Shown here piece by piece: positions 45,016 through 54,467 of a stretch of 64,000 nt of DNA. The notes below the pieces were generated by a model that saw only the letters and a list, made by a program, of their open reading frames with translations, did not search any database and was not told the DNA's origin. The position numbers and the translations under genes were made by a program. Numbering within the stretch: the stretch's first letter is position 1; every line of letters begins with the position of its first letter. Source of the DNA: Nitrospirota bacterium (GTDB lineage Bacteria; Nitrospirota; Thermodesulfovibrionia; Thermodesulfovibrionales; SM23-35); contig JBFMCL010000002.1 in NCBI GenBank assembly GCA_040754395.1, forward strand, positions 62,001 through 126,000. Direction: 5' to 3'.

Positions 45016-47076
45016 GTGAAGAAGAACAAGAATCATATGCATAATCTTCTCAAACGTCAACTGAAGAAATGCTTTGGAGACACAAGCAGCTTTCCGACCG
45101 ATTGGCAAAAATTCATCGAAGCGGTCAACAGTGCCTACATGCAATTCGATGTCGAGAGGACCATGCTGGAACGCTCACTCGAACTGAGTTCTCAGGAATT
45201 GCTTCAGGCGAATTCAGAAATGAGGGCCCTCATTCTGGCGTTTCCGGATCTCCTGTTCAGAACAGATGCCACCGGTGCAATCCTCGACTTCAAGACCGGC
45301 AGTAAAACGAATCTCTATCTTCCTTATAAAGACCTGATAGGGAAACGCATTCAGGACATTCCCCTGAAAGACGTGAGCGCACAGTTTCAGGAAGCAATCA
45401 GCCGGGTTCAGATGACCCAGGCTATTGCAAGCATTGAATATCCGCTCATGATACAGGGACATGAACATTATTACGAAGCGCGGCTGGTCCCACTGCTTGA
45501 AAATCAGATTATGATAATCGTGAGAAATATTTCTGACCGGAAAATGGGGGAAAAAGCTCTCCGTGAAAGCGAAGAAAAATACCGGAGCCTCATAGAAAAT
45601 GTCAATATCGGAATATACCGGCATTTATTCACTCCCGATGATCTCTTTGTTCAGGCAAATCCCAGTATGCTGAAAATATTTGGCTATGGCTCAATAGATG
45701 CGTTTACAGGAAGCACCATGTCGGACCTTTTCACGGATTCGGATGAAACACGGCTTTTCGCTGAAGAGATACGGCAAAAAGGGTGTGTGAAAGACAGGGA
45801 AATGCGCCTGAAGAGAAAAGATGGCACACAGATATGGGCCTCGGTAACCGCAAATGCCCAATATGATAAAAACGGGAATATTGCCTGGATAGATGGTGTG
45901 CTTGAGGATATCACTGAACGGAAAAGACTCGAGGAACAGCTTTTGCAGGCGCATAAAATGGAGGCAATCGGCACCCTTGCAGGCGGCATAGCACACGATT
46001 TCAATAATATTCTGACGGCAATAATGGGTTTTGCAAGCATTCTGAAAACCACTCTCATCGAAGATGCTTATTCGAGGGACTGCGTTCATGAGATCCTTGC
46101 TTCATCAGAGAAGGCTGCTGAGCTAACAAAAAATCTCCTCGCATTCAGCAGAAAACAGGTCATAAGCCCCAAGCCTGCAGACATCAATCTCATCATACAA
46201 AAAGTCGAAACACTCCTTTTAAGGATTATCGGCGAAGATATTGAACTGAAAACAGTTCCTGCAGCTGAAAATCTGACAGTTCTGGCAGACAGCGGGCAGA
46301 TAGAACAGGTACTCATGAATCTTGCAGGAAATGCCAGGGATTCGATGCCTGACGGAGGCACACTCACCATAGGAGCTGAACGTATTGAACTGGACAAAGA
46401 ATTTATTCATACATACGGCTATGGCAGGCCAGGACTGTATGCCGCGATTACCCTTGAAGACACTGGTTCCGGCATGGATGAGAGAACGAGGGAGAGGATT
46501 TTTGAGCCTTTTTTTACCACCAAAGATATAGGCAGAGGTACAGGCCTTGGTCTCGCGATGGTATACGGGATCGTCAAACAGCATGAAGGATATATTAATG
46601 TATACAGTGAACCAGGCAAGGGCACGAGGTTCAGGATATATCTTCCCTTAATACCACCAGAGCGTGTTGAATCCGAGCCAGGATTTCCTTACACACCGCC
46701 AAGGGGGGGAACAGAGACAATTTTACTGGCAGAGGATAATAGTTCGGTCAGGAAAATCACGAAAGGCATCCTTGAACGTTCAGGGTATCAGGTTGTAGAG
46801 GCTTCTGACGGAGAAGAAGCCATCAGCAAATTTCTCTCACACAAAGATATCATCCAGATGCTTGTCCTTGATATAATTATGCCAAAGAAAAGCGGCAAGG
46901 ATGTCTATGACCTCATAAAACAGACAAGACCGGATATCCGGGCAGTTTTTATGAGCGGATATGCCTCGGACATTATTCATAAAAAAATCATCCTCGAAGA
47001 AAGTACGGCATACATCACAAAACCGGTTTTACCGGACAAACTCCTGAGGACGGTAAGAGAGATACTGGATAAATAA
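45016..47076 (+). CDS. Hybrid sensor histidine kinase with PAS domains and receiver
   Basis: A 686-residue cytoplasmic protein without membrane segments. An N-terminal helical module (LKKCFG ... MLERSLELSSQELLQAN) is followed by PAS domains at ~70-175 and ~185-300, HisKA with phospho-acceptor His327 in GIAHDFNNIL, a HATPase domain (~425-555) and a receiver domain (~570-686) with the phospho-Asp in LVLDIIMPKKSG. The GTG start has AGGG nearby. It is a stand-alone gene with no adjacent response regulator, so the signal and the output are unknown. The HDFNNIL form is the HWE-unlike, PAS-associated class often seen in Desulfobacterota and Nitrospirota. Confidence 0.92.
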   Translation: MKKNKNHMHNLLKRQLKKCFGDTSSFPTDWQKFIEAVNSAYMQFDVERTMLERSLELSSQELLQANSEMRALILAFPDLLFRTDATGAILDFKTGSKTNLYLPYKDLIGKRIQDIPLKDVSAQFQEAISRVQMTQAIASIEYPLMIQGHEHYYEARLVPLLENQIMIIVRNISDRKMGEKALRESEEKYRSLIENVNIGIYRHLFTPDDLFVQANPSMLKIFGYGSIDAFTGSTMSDLFTDSDETRLFAEEIRQKGCVKDREMRLKRKDGTQIWASVTANAQYDKNGNIAWIDGVLEDITERKRLEEQLLQAHKMEAIGTLAGGIAHDFNNILTAIMGFASILKTTLIEDAYSRDCVHEILASSEKAAELTKNLLAFSRKQVISPKPADINLIIQKVETLLLRIIGEDIELKTVPAAENLTVLADSGQIEQVLMNLAGNARDSMPDGGTLTIGAERIELDKEFIHTYGYGRPGLYAAITLEDTGSGMDERTRERIFEPFFTTKDIGRGTGLGLAMVYGIVKQHEGYINVYSEPGKGTRFRIYLPLIPPERVESEPGFPYTPPRGGTETILLAEDNSSVRKITKGILERSGYQVVEASDGEEAISKFLSHKDIIQMLVLDIIMPKKSGKDVYDLIKQTRPDIRAVFMSGYASDIIHKKIILEESTAYITKPVLPDKLLRTVREILDK

Positions 47077-47117
47077 TGTCCCTTTTCTGAACTCTGATAT
47101 ATTGATCTGCTCTCTTC

Positions 47118-47744
47118 TTATCCCTTCTTTATTCCTTCTTTCAGGATGATGCCATATTTCGCATGTTCGAAAGGATGTATCGAAGGAACCTTTGAAAACA
47201 ACCAGCCCCATTTTCTGCCGGGATCCGGGAAGATCTGTTTTTCGTTCTCAAATACCCTAATGCCAAGGGCCGGATTTCTTGGCTCGTTCGACCCGGAAGT
47301 GAGCGAGAGACCATCCATCTTAAAATCAGGCAGGAAATCCCCGACATGTATCCGGAGACCGGAATTTGGAACCGCAAAGTCACTATTTAATTTTACGGTA
47401 TATTCCTGTTTTGTCTTCGAAACCTTATCTTCGATAACCAGTTTTGCCCCGCTCCATTTTCCCTTCACTGTCTCAGGGATAACGACTTTTGTTTGTCCCT
47501 TCGGCATCATCATGCCCGGCTGCCCCATCTGCTGTCCGGGGGGCATCTGTCCGGGGGGCATCTGTCCGGGGGGCATCTGTCCGGGGGGCATCTGTCCGGG
47601 AGGCATCTGTCCGGGAGGCATAATGGGTCCTGTTGCGATAGGTTCCTGCGTCTGAGTTGCAGGAGGCTGGGCCTCTTTCTGCTTACAGGCAGAGAATATA
47701 AATAGCACACACACACACATGGTTAATACAAAGTATCTTTTCAT
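47118..47744 (-). CDS. DUF2155-like lipoprotein with six MPPGQ repeats
   Basis: A 208-residue lipoprotein: signal MKRYFVLTMCVCVLFIFSAC, then a Gln/Pro linker with six tandem MPPGQ units, then a ~100-residue domain ending KWGWLFSKVPSIHPFEHAKYGI, the DUF2155 pattern. Function unknown. The signal peptide region contains a TG dinucleotide run (MCVCV codons). ATG at 47744 is five bases after GGAGG; the ATG at 47747 is too close. It is convergent with the kinase gene. Confidence 0.8.
   Translation of the reverse strand: MKRYFVLTMCVCVLFIFSACKQKEAQPPATQTQEPIATGPIMPPGQMPPGQMPPGQMPPGQMPPGQMPPGQQMGQPGMMMPKGQTKVVIPETVKGKWSGAKLVIEDKVSKTKQEYTVKLNSDFAVPNSGLRIHVGDFLPDFKMDGLSLTSGSNEPRNPALGIRVFENEKQIFPDPGRKWGWLFSKVPSIHPFEHAKYGIILKEGIKKG
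47532..47621. repeat. Six tandem 15-bp repeats inside the DUF2155 lipoprotein gene
   Basis: The plus-strand unit is CTGTCCGGGGGGCAT; copies 1-4 are identical and copies 5-6 differ by one base (GGGAGG). Because the unit is a multiple of three, copy-number change would only alter linker length. The G runs are on the template strand. Confidence 0.95.
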
Positions 47745-47806
47745 CATTTCCTCCTTTGTAAATATAATCACCATTCTGTTCAGCACATGCGTTTGCTGTA
47801 GTTTTC

Positions 47807-47899
47807 TGGCGGAGAGGCAGGGATTCGAACCCTGGGTGGGGTTTTACCCCCACAACCGCTTAGCAGGCGGCTGCCTTCGACCAACTCGGCCACCTCTCC
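47807..47899 (-). tRNA. tRNA-Ser (anticodon GCT)
   Basis: Class II tRNA of 93 bases with acceptor GGAGAGG/CCTCTCC, anticodon loop CTGCTAA, a long variable arm (GTGGGGG TAAAAC CCCAC) and encoded CCA. Confidence 0.96.
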
Positions 47900-47992
47900 C
47901 TAAAGCTATATATACTAACAGCTTAAAATATGCTTTGTAAATATTGGAACCCACACTTCTGCAAGAGGCGATTTGCACATCCGTACAACAGG

Positions 47993-48838
47993 TTAGCTGA
48001 TATCTCTGTGGACAATGTTCAGGTCTATCGGGTGTCTCTTCAGGTGCTCCTGCAGTTTGACAACAATAGCCGGTGAACGGTGATTTCCACCTGTGCAGCC
48101 TATCCCGATGGCAAGGTATGACCTGCCTTCCCTGATATAGAGTGGGATAAGAAAATCGATAAATTCTTGCATTTTCTTGACATACGTCTTCGATATGACG
48201 GTTTTGAATACATAGTCAGAGACCTTTTTATCCGTCCCCCTGAGCGGTTTTAATTCAGGAATGAAGTTGGGATTGGGAAGAAATCGTGCATCAAAGAGCA
48301 GGTCGATATTCTGGGGAACCCCCAGTTTGAAACCAAAGGAGATAAGCACAACCGTCATCGCTTTTTCCCCTGTCTTGACTGAATAGAGAGAGGTAATAAG
48401 CTGTCTCAACTGGTGCGGGGAGAGGGAGGATGTATCGATAACCCGGTCGGCAGCCTCCTTCAGGAGGGCAATTCGCTCCCTTTCGGTCTGTATCGATTCT
48501 TCGAGGGTTCCTCCGAGCGGATGCGGTCTCCGGGTCTCCTTGAACCTCCTGATAAGCACATCTTTTTCTGCCTCAAGGAAAAGGACTTCAGTCCTGTATT
48601 GCTTTCCCAGTACCTTCAGGACATCGCTGATCCCGGACAAGAAGCCTTTCTCCCTTATGTCTATACCGATGCCAATCTTCCTGATATCACGGTTTTTTCC
48701 CACGATGGAGATGAACGATCTGATAAGTGCGATAGGAAGGTTGTCGACGCAGAAAAAACCTGAATCTTCGAGCGCCCTTAAGGCAACAGTCTTTCCAGAT
48801 CCTGAAAATCCGGTAATTATCACTATATGCGGTCGCAT
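47993..48838 (-). CDS. rapZ: RNase adapter RapZ
   Basis: A 281-residue P-loop protein with GFSGSGKT at the N-terminus and the C-terminal GIGCTGGNHRSPA motif. In enterobacteria it controls GlmZ sRNA decay and so glucosamine-6-P synthesis; the function here may be more general. It is the last gene of the lptC-A-B-rpoN-hpf-rapZ set, which lacks ptsN. Confidence 0.95.
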   Translation of the reverse strand: MRPHIVIITGFSGSGKTVALRALEDSGFFCVDNLPIALIRSFISIVGKNRDIRKIGIGIDIREKGFLSGISDVLKVLGKQYRTEVLFLEAEKDVLIRRFKETRRPHPLGGTLEESIQTERERIALLKEAADRVIDTSSLSPHQLRQLITSLYSVKTGEKAMTVVLISFGFKLGVPQNIDLLFDARFLPNPNFIPELKPLRGTDKKVSDYVFKTVISKTYVKKMQEFIDFLIPLYIREGRSYLAIGIGCTGGNHRSPAIVVKLQEHLKRHPIDLNIVHRDIS

Positions 48839-48901
48839 AAAATAAGGCGCCTTTATAAAACAGCAACCGGGAAAACCGGAGGGAGTCCCGGCCTGATCTC
48901 G

Positions 48902-49426
48902 CTATTTTACCGGTTCAATGAGCCCGAAATTCCCGTCTCTTCTGCGGTAGATGACATTGATATCCCCGCTGTTGTCATTGGTAAAAACAAAGAAGGTCTT
49001 ATCAAGAAGTTCCATCTGCATCGCCGCCTCATCCGGGCTCATCGGCTTCAGTTCAAACCTCTTGTTTTTGATGATCTTGCCGACCTCAGGGGCAATGGCA
49101 ATTTCAGGAGACAGGGCTCCGGGTTTCCCTTCGGACTTCCTGTGGGAAACAAGTTTTTCTTTGTATTTTTTTATCTGTCTCTCGAGTTTTTCCGCTACCT
49201 CATCAATCGAGGAATATATATCGCCTGTTATTCCTTCAGCCTGTATCAGGACACCGTTCACCTTGAGCAGAACCTCTACTTTATGCCTGTATTTTTCCAC
49301 ACTGATAGTAACATTAGCCTCCGAAATATTGGACAGATAACGGTCAAACCTCTTGATCTTCTTTTCTGCATAACTTTTGAGGGCAGGAGTCACTTCAAGC
49401 TGTCTTCCTGTAACAATAATATTCAT
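48902..49426 (-). CDS. hpf: Long-form ribosome hibernation promoting factor
   Basis: The 174-residue protein has an N-terminal HPF/YfiA domain (MNIIVTGRQLEVTPAL) and a C-terminal dimerisation domain (MSPDEAAMQMELLDKTFFVFTN), so it is the long form that makes 100S ribosomes. ATG at 49426 has GGAGG four bases upstream; an upstream ATG would overlap rpoN. Confidence 0.95.
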   Translation of the reverse strand: MNIIVTGRQLEVTPALKSYAEKKIKRFDRYLSNISEANVTISVEKYRHKVEVLLKVNGVLIQAEGITGDIYSSIDEVAEKLERQIKKYKEKLVSHRKSEGKPGALSPEIAIAPEVGKIIKNKRFELKPMSPDEAAMQMELLDKTFFVFTNDNSGDINVIYRRRDGNFGLIEPVK

Positions 49427-49437
49427 AAGTCCTCCTT

Positions 49438-50880
49438 TCATTCATCAACTTTCCTGCGCTGTGCCTGCGGTGGAATTCCCATTTCCTCCCTGTATTTGGC
49501 CACTGTTCTCCTTGCAATTATGATACCACTTCTTTTCAGCATTTCCGATATATGCTGATCGCTGAAAGGCTTGTGCGGGTTTTCTTCTGACACAATTGTT
49601 TTGATATTGTTTTTTACAGATGTCGATGAGACGCTTCCCAGACCGCTATGCAATGCGCTGCTGAAAAGAAACCTGAAACAGAAGATTCCGTATTCGCAGG
49701 CGAGATACTTGTTTGATGTGACCCTGCTTACGGTACTTTCATGCAGACTCAGTACTGATGCAACATCCTTAAGCGTCAACGGCTTCAGGTACTGCACCCC
49801 TTTCCTGAAGAATTCTCCCTGCAGGTCCAGCAGTGCCTCGGTCACCCTGTAGATAGTCCTGTTTCGCTGATCAAGGCTTTTGAGAAGCCCCGTAGCAGAG
49901 CGCAGCTTCTCTATAAGGAATTGCTTGTCCTCCTTCGGGAAGGCACTGTTCTGCTGGATAAGTTTCCGGTAATAGCTGCTGATCTTCAGCTTCGGAAGCC
50001 CCTCGTCATTCAGAATAATCTGATATCCCTCTTCCGTCCTCAACAGATATACATCAGGGGTAATATAATTGGTCACCGCGCTGGAAAAATTTCTTCCCGG
50101 CTTGGGTTCGAGACCTTCGATGATCTTTACCGCAGCCATAACATCCTTCAGCGAGAGTCCATGTTGCTGTGCAATTGCGGCATATCGCTTTTTCTCAAGC
50201 TCTCCCATATTGCTGGAGACTATTTTCTCTACAATACTGCCCTGCAGATTCAAAGCCCTGAGCTGCAGTAGCATGCATTCCTGAATGCTTCGTGCTGCGA
50301 TTCCGGGAGGGTCAAAACCCTGGATCAAGGCAAGAGTTTTTTCCGCAGTCCCGATATTCTTTTCTGCTGCCTCAGCAATCTCCTCAAGAGAGGCCTTAAG
50401 ATATCCGTTCTCATCCAGATTGCCGATGATAATCTCCCCGACCTTTCTGATCTCGTCAGAGATATTTGAAAGCCTCAGCTGCCACAGGAGATGATCTGCA
50501 AGATCCGGCTTTTTGGAGATGAACTGATCGTATTCGAGCGGGGTTACTGTCCCGGGGTTGAAATACCCCATGTCTCTTCCGTCAGAACTTCTCTCCTCAA
50601 AATATTCATCCACCGCAAAACTCATGAGCTTTTCAAGGGGAACCCCTTCGTCCTCAATCGTTTCTTCGGTTTCGATGGAATCCCTCTCCTCCGGGGAGAG
50701 TTCCTTGACGGATATTTCGTCTGCAGATTCCTCCAAAAGCGGGTTTTCCATTAGCTCCTGGTTCAAAAACTGGGAAAGCTCAAGGTGCGGCAACTGGAGC
50801 AGTTTTATTGCCTGCTGCAGCTGGGGAGTAAGTATCAGTTTCTGGGCAAGTCTCAGTTCGAGTCTGTTTTCAAGCGCCAT
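49438..50880 (-). CDS. rpoN: RNA polymerase sigma-54 factor
   Basis: A 480-residue sigma-54: Gln/Leu-rich region I (LAQKLILTPQLQQAIKLLQL), an acidic region II, core-binding region III and the RpoN box ARRTVAKYRE near the C-terminus. It shares one base with lptB, as is common for the lptB-rpoN pair. Confidence 0.97.
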   Translation of the reverse strand: MALENRLELRLAQKLILTPQLQQAIKLLQLPHLELSQFLNQELMENPLLEESADEISVKELSPEERDSIETEETIEDEGVPLEKLMSFAVDEYFEERSSDGRDMGYFNPGTVTPLEYDQFISKKPDLADHLLWQLRLSNISDEIRKVGEIIIGNLDENGYLKASLEEIAEAAEKNIGTAEKTLALIQGFDPPGIAARSIQECMLLQLRALNLQGSIVEKIVSSNMGELEKKRYAAIAQQHGLSLKDVMAAVKIIEGLEPKPGRNFSSAVTNYITPDVYLLRTEEGYQIILNDEGLPKLKISSYYRKLIQQNSAFPKEDKQFLIEKLRSATGLLKSLDQRNRTIYRVTEALLDLQGEFFRKGVQYLKPLTLKDVASVLSLHESTVSRVTSNKYLACEYGIFCFRFLFSSALHSGLGSVSSTSVKNNIKTIVSEENPHKPFSDQHISEMLKRSGIIIARRTVAKYREEMGIPPQAQRRKVDE

Positions 50881-51602
50881 CAGAGTCTGAACTCCTCTCC
50901 GAGGAATGCTTCCTTGACCTTCAGGTCTGAGACGATCATATCTGGACTTCCCTCACGGAGAATCTCTCCGTTGCTGATTATGTAAGCCCTGTCGGTAATG
51001 GACAGGGTGTCCCTCACATTATGGTCTGTAATCAGGATTCCGAGGTCTCTGCTCTTCAGATAACTGAACATCTTTTTTAGTTCTATTATCGCAAGGGGGT
51101 CGATCCCTGCAAACGGTTCGTCAAACAGAAGGAATCTGGGCTTTATGGCAATCGCACGCGCTATCTCTGTCTTTCTCCGCTCACCTCCCGAGAGCTTATA
51201 CCCTTCTTTCTGGGACAGTTCAGCAAGATTGAATTCCCTGAGCAGTCTCCTGGTTTCTGTGTCGATCTCTTCCCGCGGCAATCTCCTGATCTCGAGAACC
51301 GCCCTGATATTGTCCTCTACAGAAAGCTTGCGGAATATGGAAGGCTCCTGAGGGAGGTAGCTGACCCCCATCAGAGATCTCTTGTACATCGGGAGTTTCG
51401 TCATGTCTTCACTGTCGAGAAAAATATTTCCGCCGTCAGGCTTGATCAGCCCGACTATCATGTTGAAGGAGGTGGTTTTTCCTGCTCCGTTCGGGCCGAG
51501 AAGGCCCACAATCTCGCCGGTGCTGACATAGAAGTCAATCCCTTTTACGACATGTCTCTTCCCATAAAATTTCGAAATCCCTCTTGCTTCCAGGGTATGC
51601 AT
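50880..51602 (-). CDS. lptB: LPS export ABC transporter ATPase LptB
   Basis: A 240-residue ABC ATPase: Walker A GPNGAGKTT, signature LSGGERRKTEIARA, Walker B FLLFDEPFAGID. It powers LPS extraction with LptFG, not in the window. lptA precedes it by 14 bp. Confidence 0.96.
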   Translation of the reverse strand: MHTLEARGISKFYGKRHVVKGIDFYVSTGEIVGLLGPNGAGKTTSFNMIVGLIKPDGGNIFLDSEDMTKLPMYKRSLMGVSYLPQEPSIFRKLSVEDNIRAVLEIRRLPREEIDTETRRLLREFNLAELSQKEGYKLSGGERRKTEIARAIAIKPRFLLFDEPFAGIDPLAIIELKKMFSYLKSRDLGILITDHNVRDTLSITDRAYIISNGEILREGSPDMIVSDLKVKEAFLGEEFRL

Positions 51603-51616
51603 TGTAAACTCCGCGG

Positions 51617-52105
51617 TTATTCTCTTTTTTTTGTCAGGAATACCTTGCTTCCTTCAACAAGGAAGCGGTCTTCGTTGATAAGGTATGTCATGGTCCTGCC
51701 GGTAACCACATTTTCCCCCTCTACAGCTCTCGGGTCCCCGGTAAAAACGACTTTTTCTTCTCCGGCATAATATGAGGCTTCCTGTGAGATAATCACCCGG
51801 TTTTCTTTAATCACCTTAACCCTGCCGGTTGCATCGATCCTCTGGACATTGCCGGTATCCTTGTCATAGGAAACAACCATCCTGTCGGAGTAAATGGTCA
51901 GATCGGCAGTTCTGGCAGCAACAGAATCCTCAAAAACCGCCGTATGGTGCTTGTTGTCAGCAGTAAGCTTCTCAGAGGTGATAATGATCGGCCCCTTTAC
52001 CTTCTGCGTCTGCCCAGCAGGGAATGCCGTATCGGGGAGCAGGAAAAGGGCGATCAGAACTCCGCTGAAGCGGATGAGCTCACTTATGAAACGTTGCCTT
52101 GACAT
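51617..52105 (-). CDS. lptA: Periplasmic LPS bridge protein LptA
   Basis: A 162-residue exported protein with a signal peptide (~1-30) and an OstA/LptA beta-jellyroll (IITSEKLTADNKHHTAVFEDSV, a typical strand pair). It overlaps lptC by 26 bases and precedes lptB. Confidence 0.9.
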   Translation of the reverse strand: MSRQRFISELIRFSGVLIALFLLPDTAFPAGQTQKVKGPIIITSEKLTADNKHHTAVFEDSVAARTADLTIYSDRMVVSYDKDTGNVQRIDATGRVKVIKENRVIISQEASYYAGEEKVVFTGDPRAVEGENVVTGRTMTYLINEDRFLVEGSKVFLTKKRE

Positions 52106-52589
52106 CCTTCAATACTTGAACCTTCTGTCCTGTTTCTGCATTCATTCCCTTTCCTTCGACCCTGAACCCCTTCCCCTCAACTTCTATCCTGCCGTCCGTG
52201 GATATCGTCCCCGAGGGAATACTGTAATCGATCGAGTCCGCCTTTATTCTGAAGTCTTTTGATGCAGCGTTGACAATGCTGTCTGTGGAAAAACTCCTGT
52301 CAGCAAGGTTGTATATGCCATTATCCGCATGCAGCACAAGATTCTTTTCCTTTATCTCCATTGAGATATCGCGCAGTCTCGCCTTGTCATCGTTTTCAAA
52401 AAAATCTGCCCTGCGAGCGGTGAGAGTCCAGACAGTCATCCCGTTTGTTTTATGCAAAATCCTGATATCCTCGATAAAAGAACTTCCCTTCATCTGCAGA
52501 TTCCCTGCATTTTCTCTTCCTGATCTTGAGAGCATGATGAAGCTGCCGAAAAGCAGGACAGAAAGCGCTATTATCAGAAGTTTCTTCAT
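52080..52589 (-). CDS. lptC: LPS export protein LptC
   Basis: A bitopic protein with one N-terminal membrane helix (MKKLLIIALSVLLFGSFIML) and an LptC beta domain (LHADNGIYNLADRSFS ... IEVEGKGFRVEG). I set the start at 52589; MIEFF at 52604 is also possible and neither has a good ribosome site. It is the first of the lptC-A-B-rpoN-hpf-rapZ genes and is divergent from the MetG-beta-like gene. Confidence 0.87.
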   Translation of the reverse strand: MKKLLIIALSVLLFGSFIMLSRSGRENAGNLQMKGSSFIEDIRILHKTNGMTVWTLTARRADFFENDDKARLRDISMEIKEKNLVLHADNGIYNLADRSFSTDSIVNAASKDFRIKADSIDYSIPSGTISTDGRIEVEGKGFRVEGKGMNAETGQKVQVLKDVKATFHK

Positions 52590-52656
52590 AAAAAATTCTA
52601 TCATACAGGGAGAGGTATGTAAACCCTGATTTTTCAATACTTCAGAAAAGGTCATA

Positions 52657-52685
52657 TTGCAAAAATTGACCGGACTCCTGATAAT
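52657..52685 (+). promoter_or_regulatory. Promoter of the MetG-beta-like gene
   Basis: TTGCAA (52657-52662), 17 bases, GATAAT (52680-52685); the ATG at 52692 follows after six bases. The AGGAG present is only one base from the ATG, too close for a ribosome site. Confidence 0.5.
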
Positions 52686-52691
52686 AGGAGC

Positions 52692-53012
52692 ATGATTTCG
52701 TTTGATGATTTCAAGAAACTCGATATCAGGATCGGGAAAATCATATTTTCAGAAAAGGTCGCCGGAACGGACAAGCTGCTGAAACTGGTCATTGATTTCG
52801 GCTCAGAAAAAAGACAGTTAGTCGCAGGCATTGCAGGGTCATATGACCCGGAACAACTGGTCGGGAAACAGGTTCCTGTGCTGATGAATCTGGCGCCACG
52901 CGATATAAGGGGAATCACCAGTCAGGGGATGATCCTTGCGGCAGATGTCGAGGGCAGGCCCGTACTGATGCATCCTGAGCAGGAAGTCCCTTTGGGAAGC
53001 ATTATCAGGTAA
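52692..53012 (+). CDS. Free-standing MetG C-terminal (tRNA-binding) domain / CsaA-like protein
   Basis: A 106-residue OB-fold tRNA-binding protein. It begins ISFDDFKKLDIRIGKI and contains NLAPRDIRGITSQGMILAA, the pattern of the MetRS beta chain and CsaA. It probably helps MetRS bind tRNA or acts as a CsaA-type chaperone; sequence alone does not decide. Single gene with its own promoter. Confidence 0.87.
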   Translation: MISFDDFKKLDIRIGKIIFSEKVAGTDKLLKLVIDFGSEKRQLVAGIAGSYDPEQLVGKQVPVLMNLAPRDIRGITSQGMILAADVEGRPVLMHPEQEVPLGSIIR

Positions 53013-53122
53013 TCTTCCGCAGCGTTTTATCTGCAACAGAGACATCTCGTGCAGGACAGCACATAAAAAAATCCTGCCTGCCATCCATCATCCTCAGAAC
53101 AGCGTTACTGTTTTTTTCAGAG

Positions 53123-54265
53123 TTATTTCTTTTGCGTATGGCAGGTAAAACATCCCTCAGCAGCAGCAGCACCTCCTCCTCCTGCCACCATAGCACTGTA
53201 GTCCCACTTCAGGATATCAGGATAATCAGTGCCGTGGGCTGCGTGGCAGGACAGACAGGTCACAACGTCTGTCCCCGGAGTCACTGTGTTGCCCATGGAA
53301 GACGGGACTGCTCGTCTGCCGACAGGTGTCTGCGGGCTGTACGTAGTATATGCCGCATATTCACCTGAAGCGGGCAGAACGACATCGGTCGGATGCCGGG
53401 TAAAGGGTGCATTGATATCACCACCGATTCCTGCCAGAAGGTGATAATTTCCATGGCAAGTGGCACAGAATCCGCTTATCGTCTTGTTAGCCGGAGCTAC
53501 TGTCATGACAGGAGGAATATGACAGTTGCTGCACATATCCCCACTCATGGGGATTGAGTCGCCATAGTATTCATTATGATTATCGGCATTGTAGTTCTGC
53601 CACTTATATGCTCCGTTATTCTCAAACCCCTTCACCCCTCTCAGGAAGCGGTAGCTGTTATGGTTCTGGTCAGCAATGTCACACCTGCCATCCACGTTCT
53701 GATGATGGGCACCCTTCAGACTGTTCAGCCCGCTCCCGCTCGCATTGAAAGAACGGGAGCCATGACATCCGTTGTTTCCCGCACAGGTCAGCTCGGTATT
53801 TTTTGCCATCGGACTATGGAATCTGCCCGGCGCATCGGTAAGCACATCGTCAATATTGCCGAGGTCTATGACATTATGACCTTTTGTGTCTGATGCACCG
53901 CTTCCTTTTGCCCCAAGAATATACGCAAAATTTCCTCCGGCAAGGTCCCCGGTGCTATCGGTATGATAGACCTGCGGGATATCGCTTCCGCTTATGGTAA
54001 TTATCTTGTTTGCACCCCCCATGCCGTGACATCCGAGGCAGTCTCCCCGGACAAGCAATTTGTAGGGACCTGTTCTTTTCCAGGGTGTTCCATCTGCCCC
54101 GTAATCGGCCATGACTGAACTGTTCTGGCTGTTGTGCATGGTATGGCAGTTTGCGCAATTTCCGGTTATTTTTGCATCCGAATCACGATACAAGAGAAAA
54201 ATCAATACCGATAGTATGAACACCCGCATTACCACATTAAGGCGTTGTCTTGGTTCACATTTCAT
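53123..54265 (-). CDS. Exported multihaem cytochrome c (six CxxCH plus one CX5CH)
   Basis: A 380-residue protein with a signal peptide ahead of residue ~32 and six CxxCH haem sites (CANCH, CLGCH, CSNCH, CATCH, CLSCH, CFTCH). A seventh candidate reads CAGNNGCH, a spacing of five. The N-terminal [11 protein letters not shown] and the Gly/His-rich body resemble periplasmic multihaem cytochromes of anaerobic metal- or sulfur-respiring bacteria. GAGG lies seven bases before the ATG. It is a single gene; no partner oxidoreductase is nearby. An AT-rich 200-bp leader with TTGACA near 54472 precedes it. Confidence 0.88.
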   Translation of the reverse strand: MKCEPRQRLNVVMRVFILSVLIFLLYRDSDAKITGNCANCHTMHNSQNSSVMADYGADGTPWKRTGPYKLLVRGDCLGCHGMGGANKIITISGSDIPQVYHTDSTGDLAGGNFAYILGAKGSGASDTKGHNVIDLGNIDDVLTDAPGRFHSPMAKNTELTCAGNNGCHGSRSFNASGSGLNSLKGAHHQNVDGRCDIADQNHNSYRFLRGVKGFENNGAYKWQNYNADNHNEYYGDSIPMSGDMCSNCHIPPVMTVAPANKTISGFCATCHGNYHLLAGIGGDINAPFTRHPTDVVLPASGEYAAYTTYSPQTPVGRRAVPSSMGNTVTPGTDVVTCLSCHAAHGTDYPDILKWDYSAMVAGGGGAAAAEGCFTCHTQKK

Positions 54266-54467
54266 GTCACATCCTCACAGTGTCTGGATTGATTGCATTG
54301 CACAATATTTAACATTTGATATAGTATTCAGAGCGCCAGCAACAGTACAGAGAAGATATTTCTGCATTATTTAACAACAATCTTCAGAAAATACACAAAT
54401 ATAAAGAAATAGATTCTCTTTAATATTAGCTAATGCTATTTAATCTAAGGGCGGGGAGCAATTTTTG

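Noticed and set aside
47532-47621. CRISPR array
   Set aside because: The 15-bp units have no spacers, are in a coding frame, and no cas genes are present anywhere in the window.
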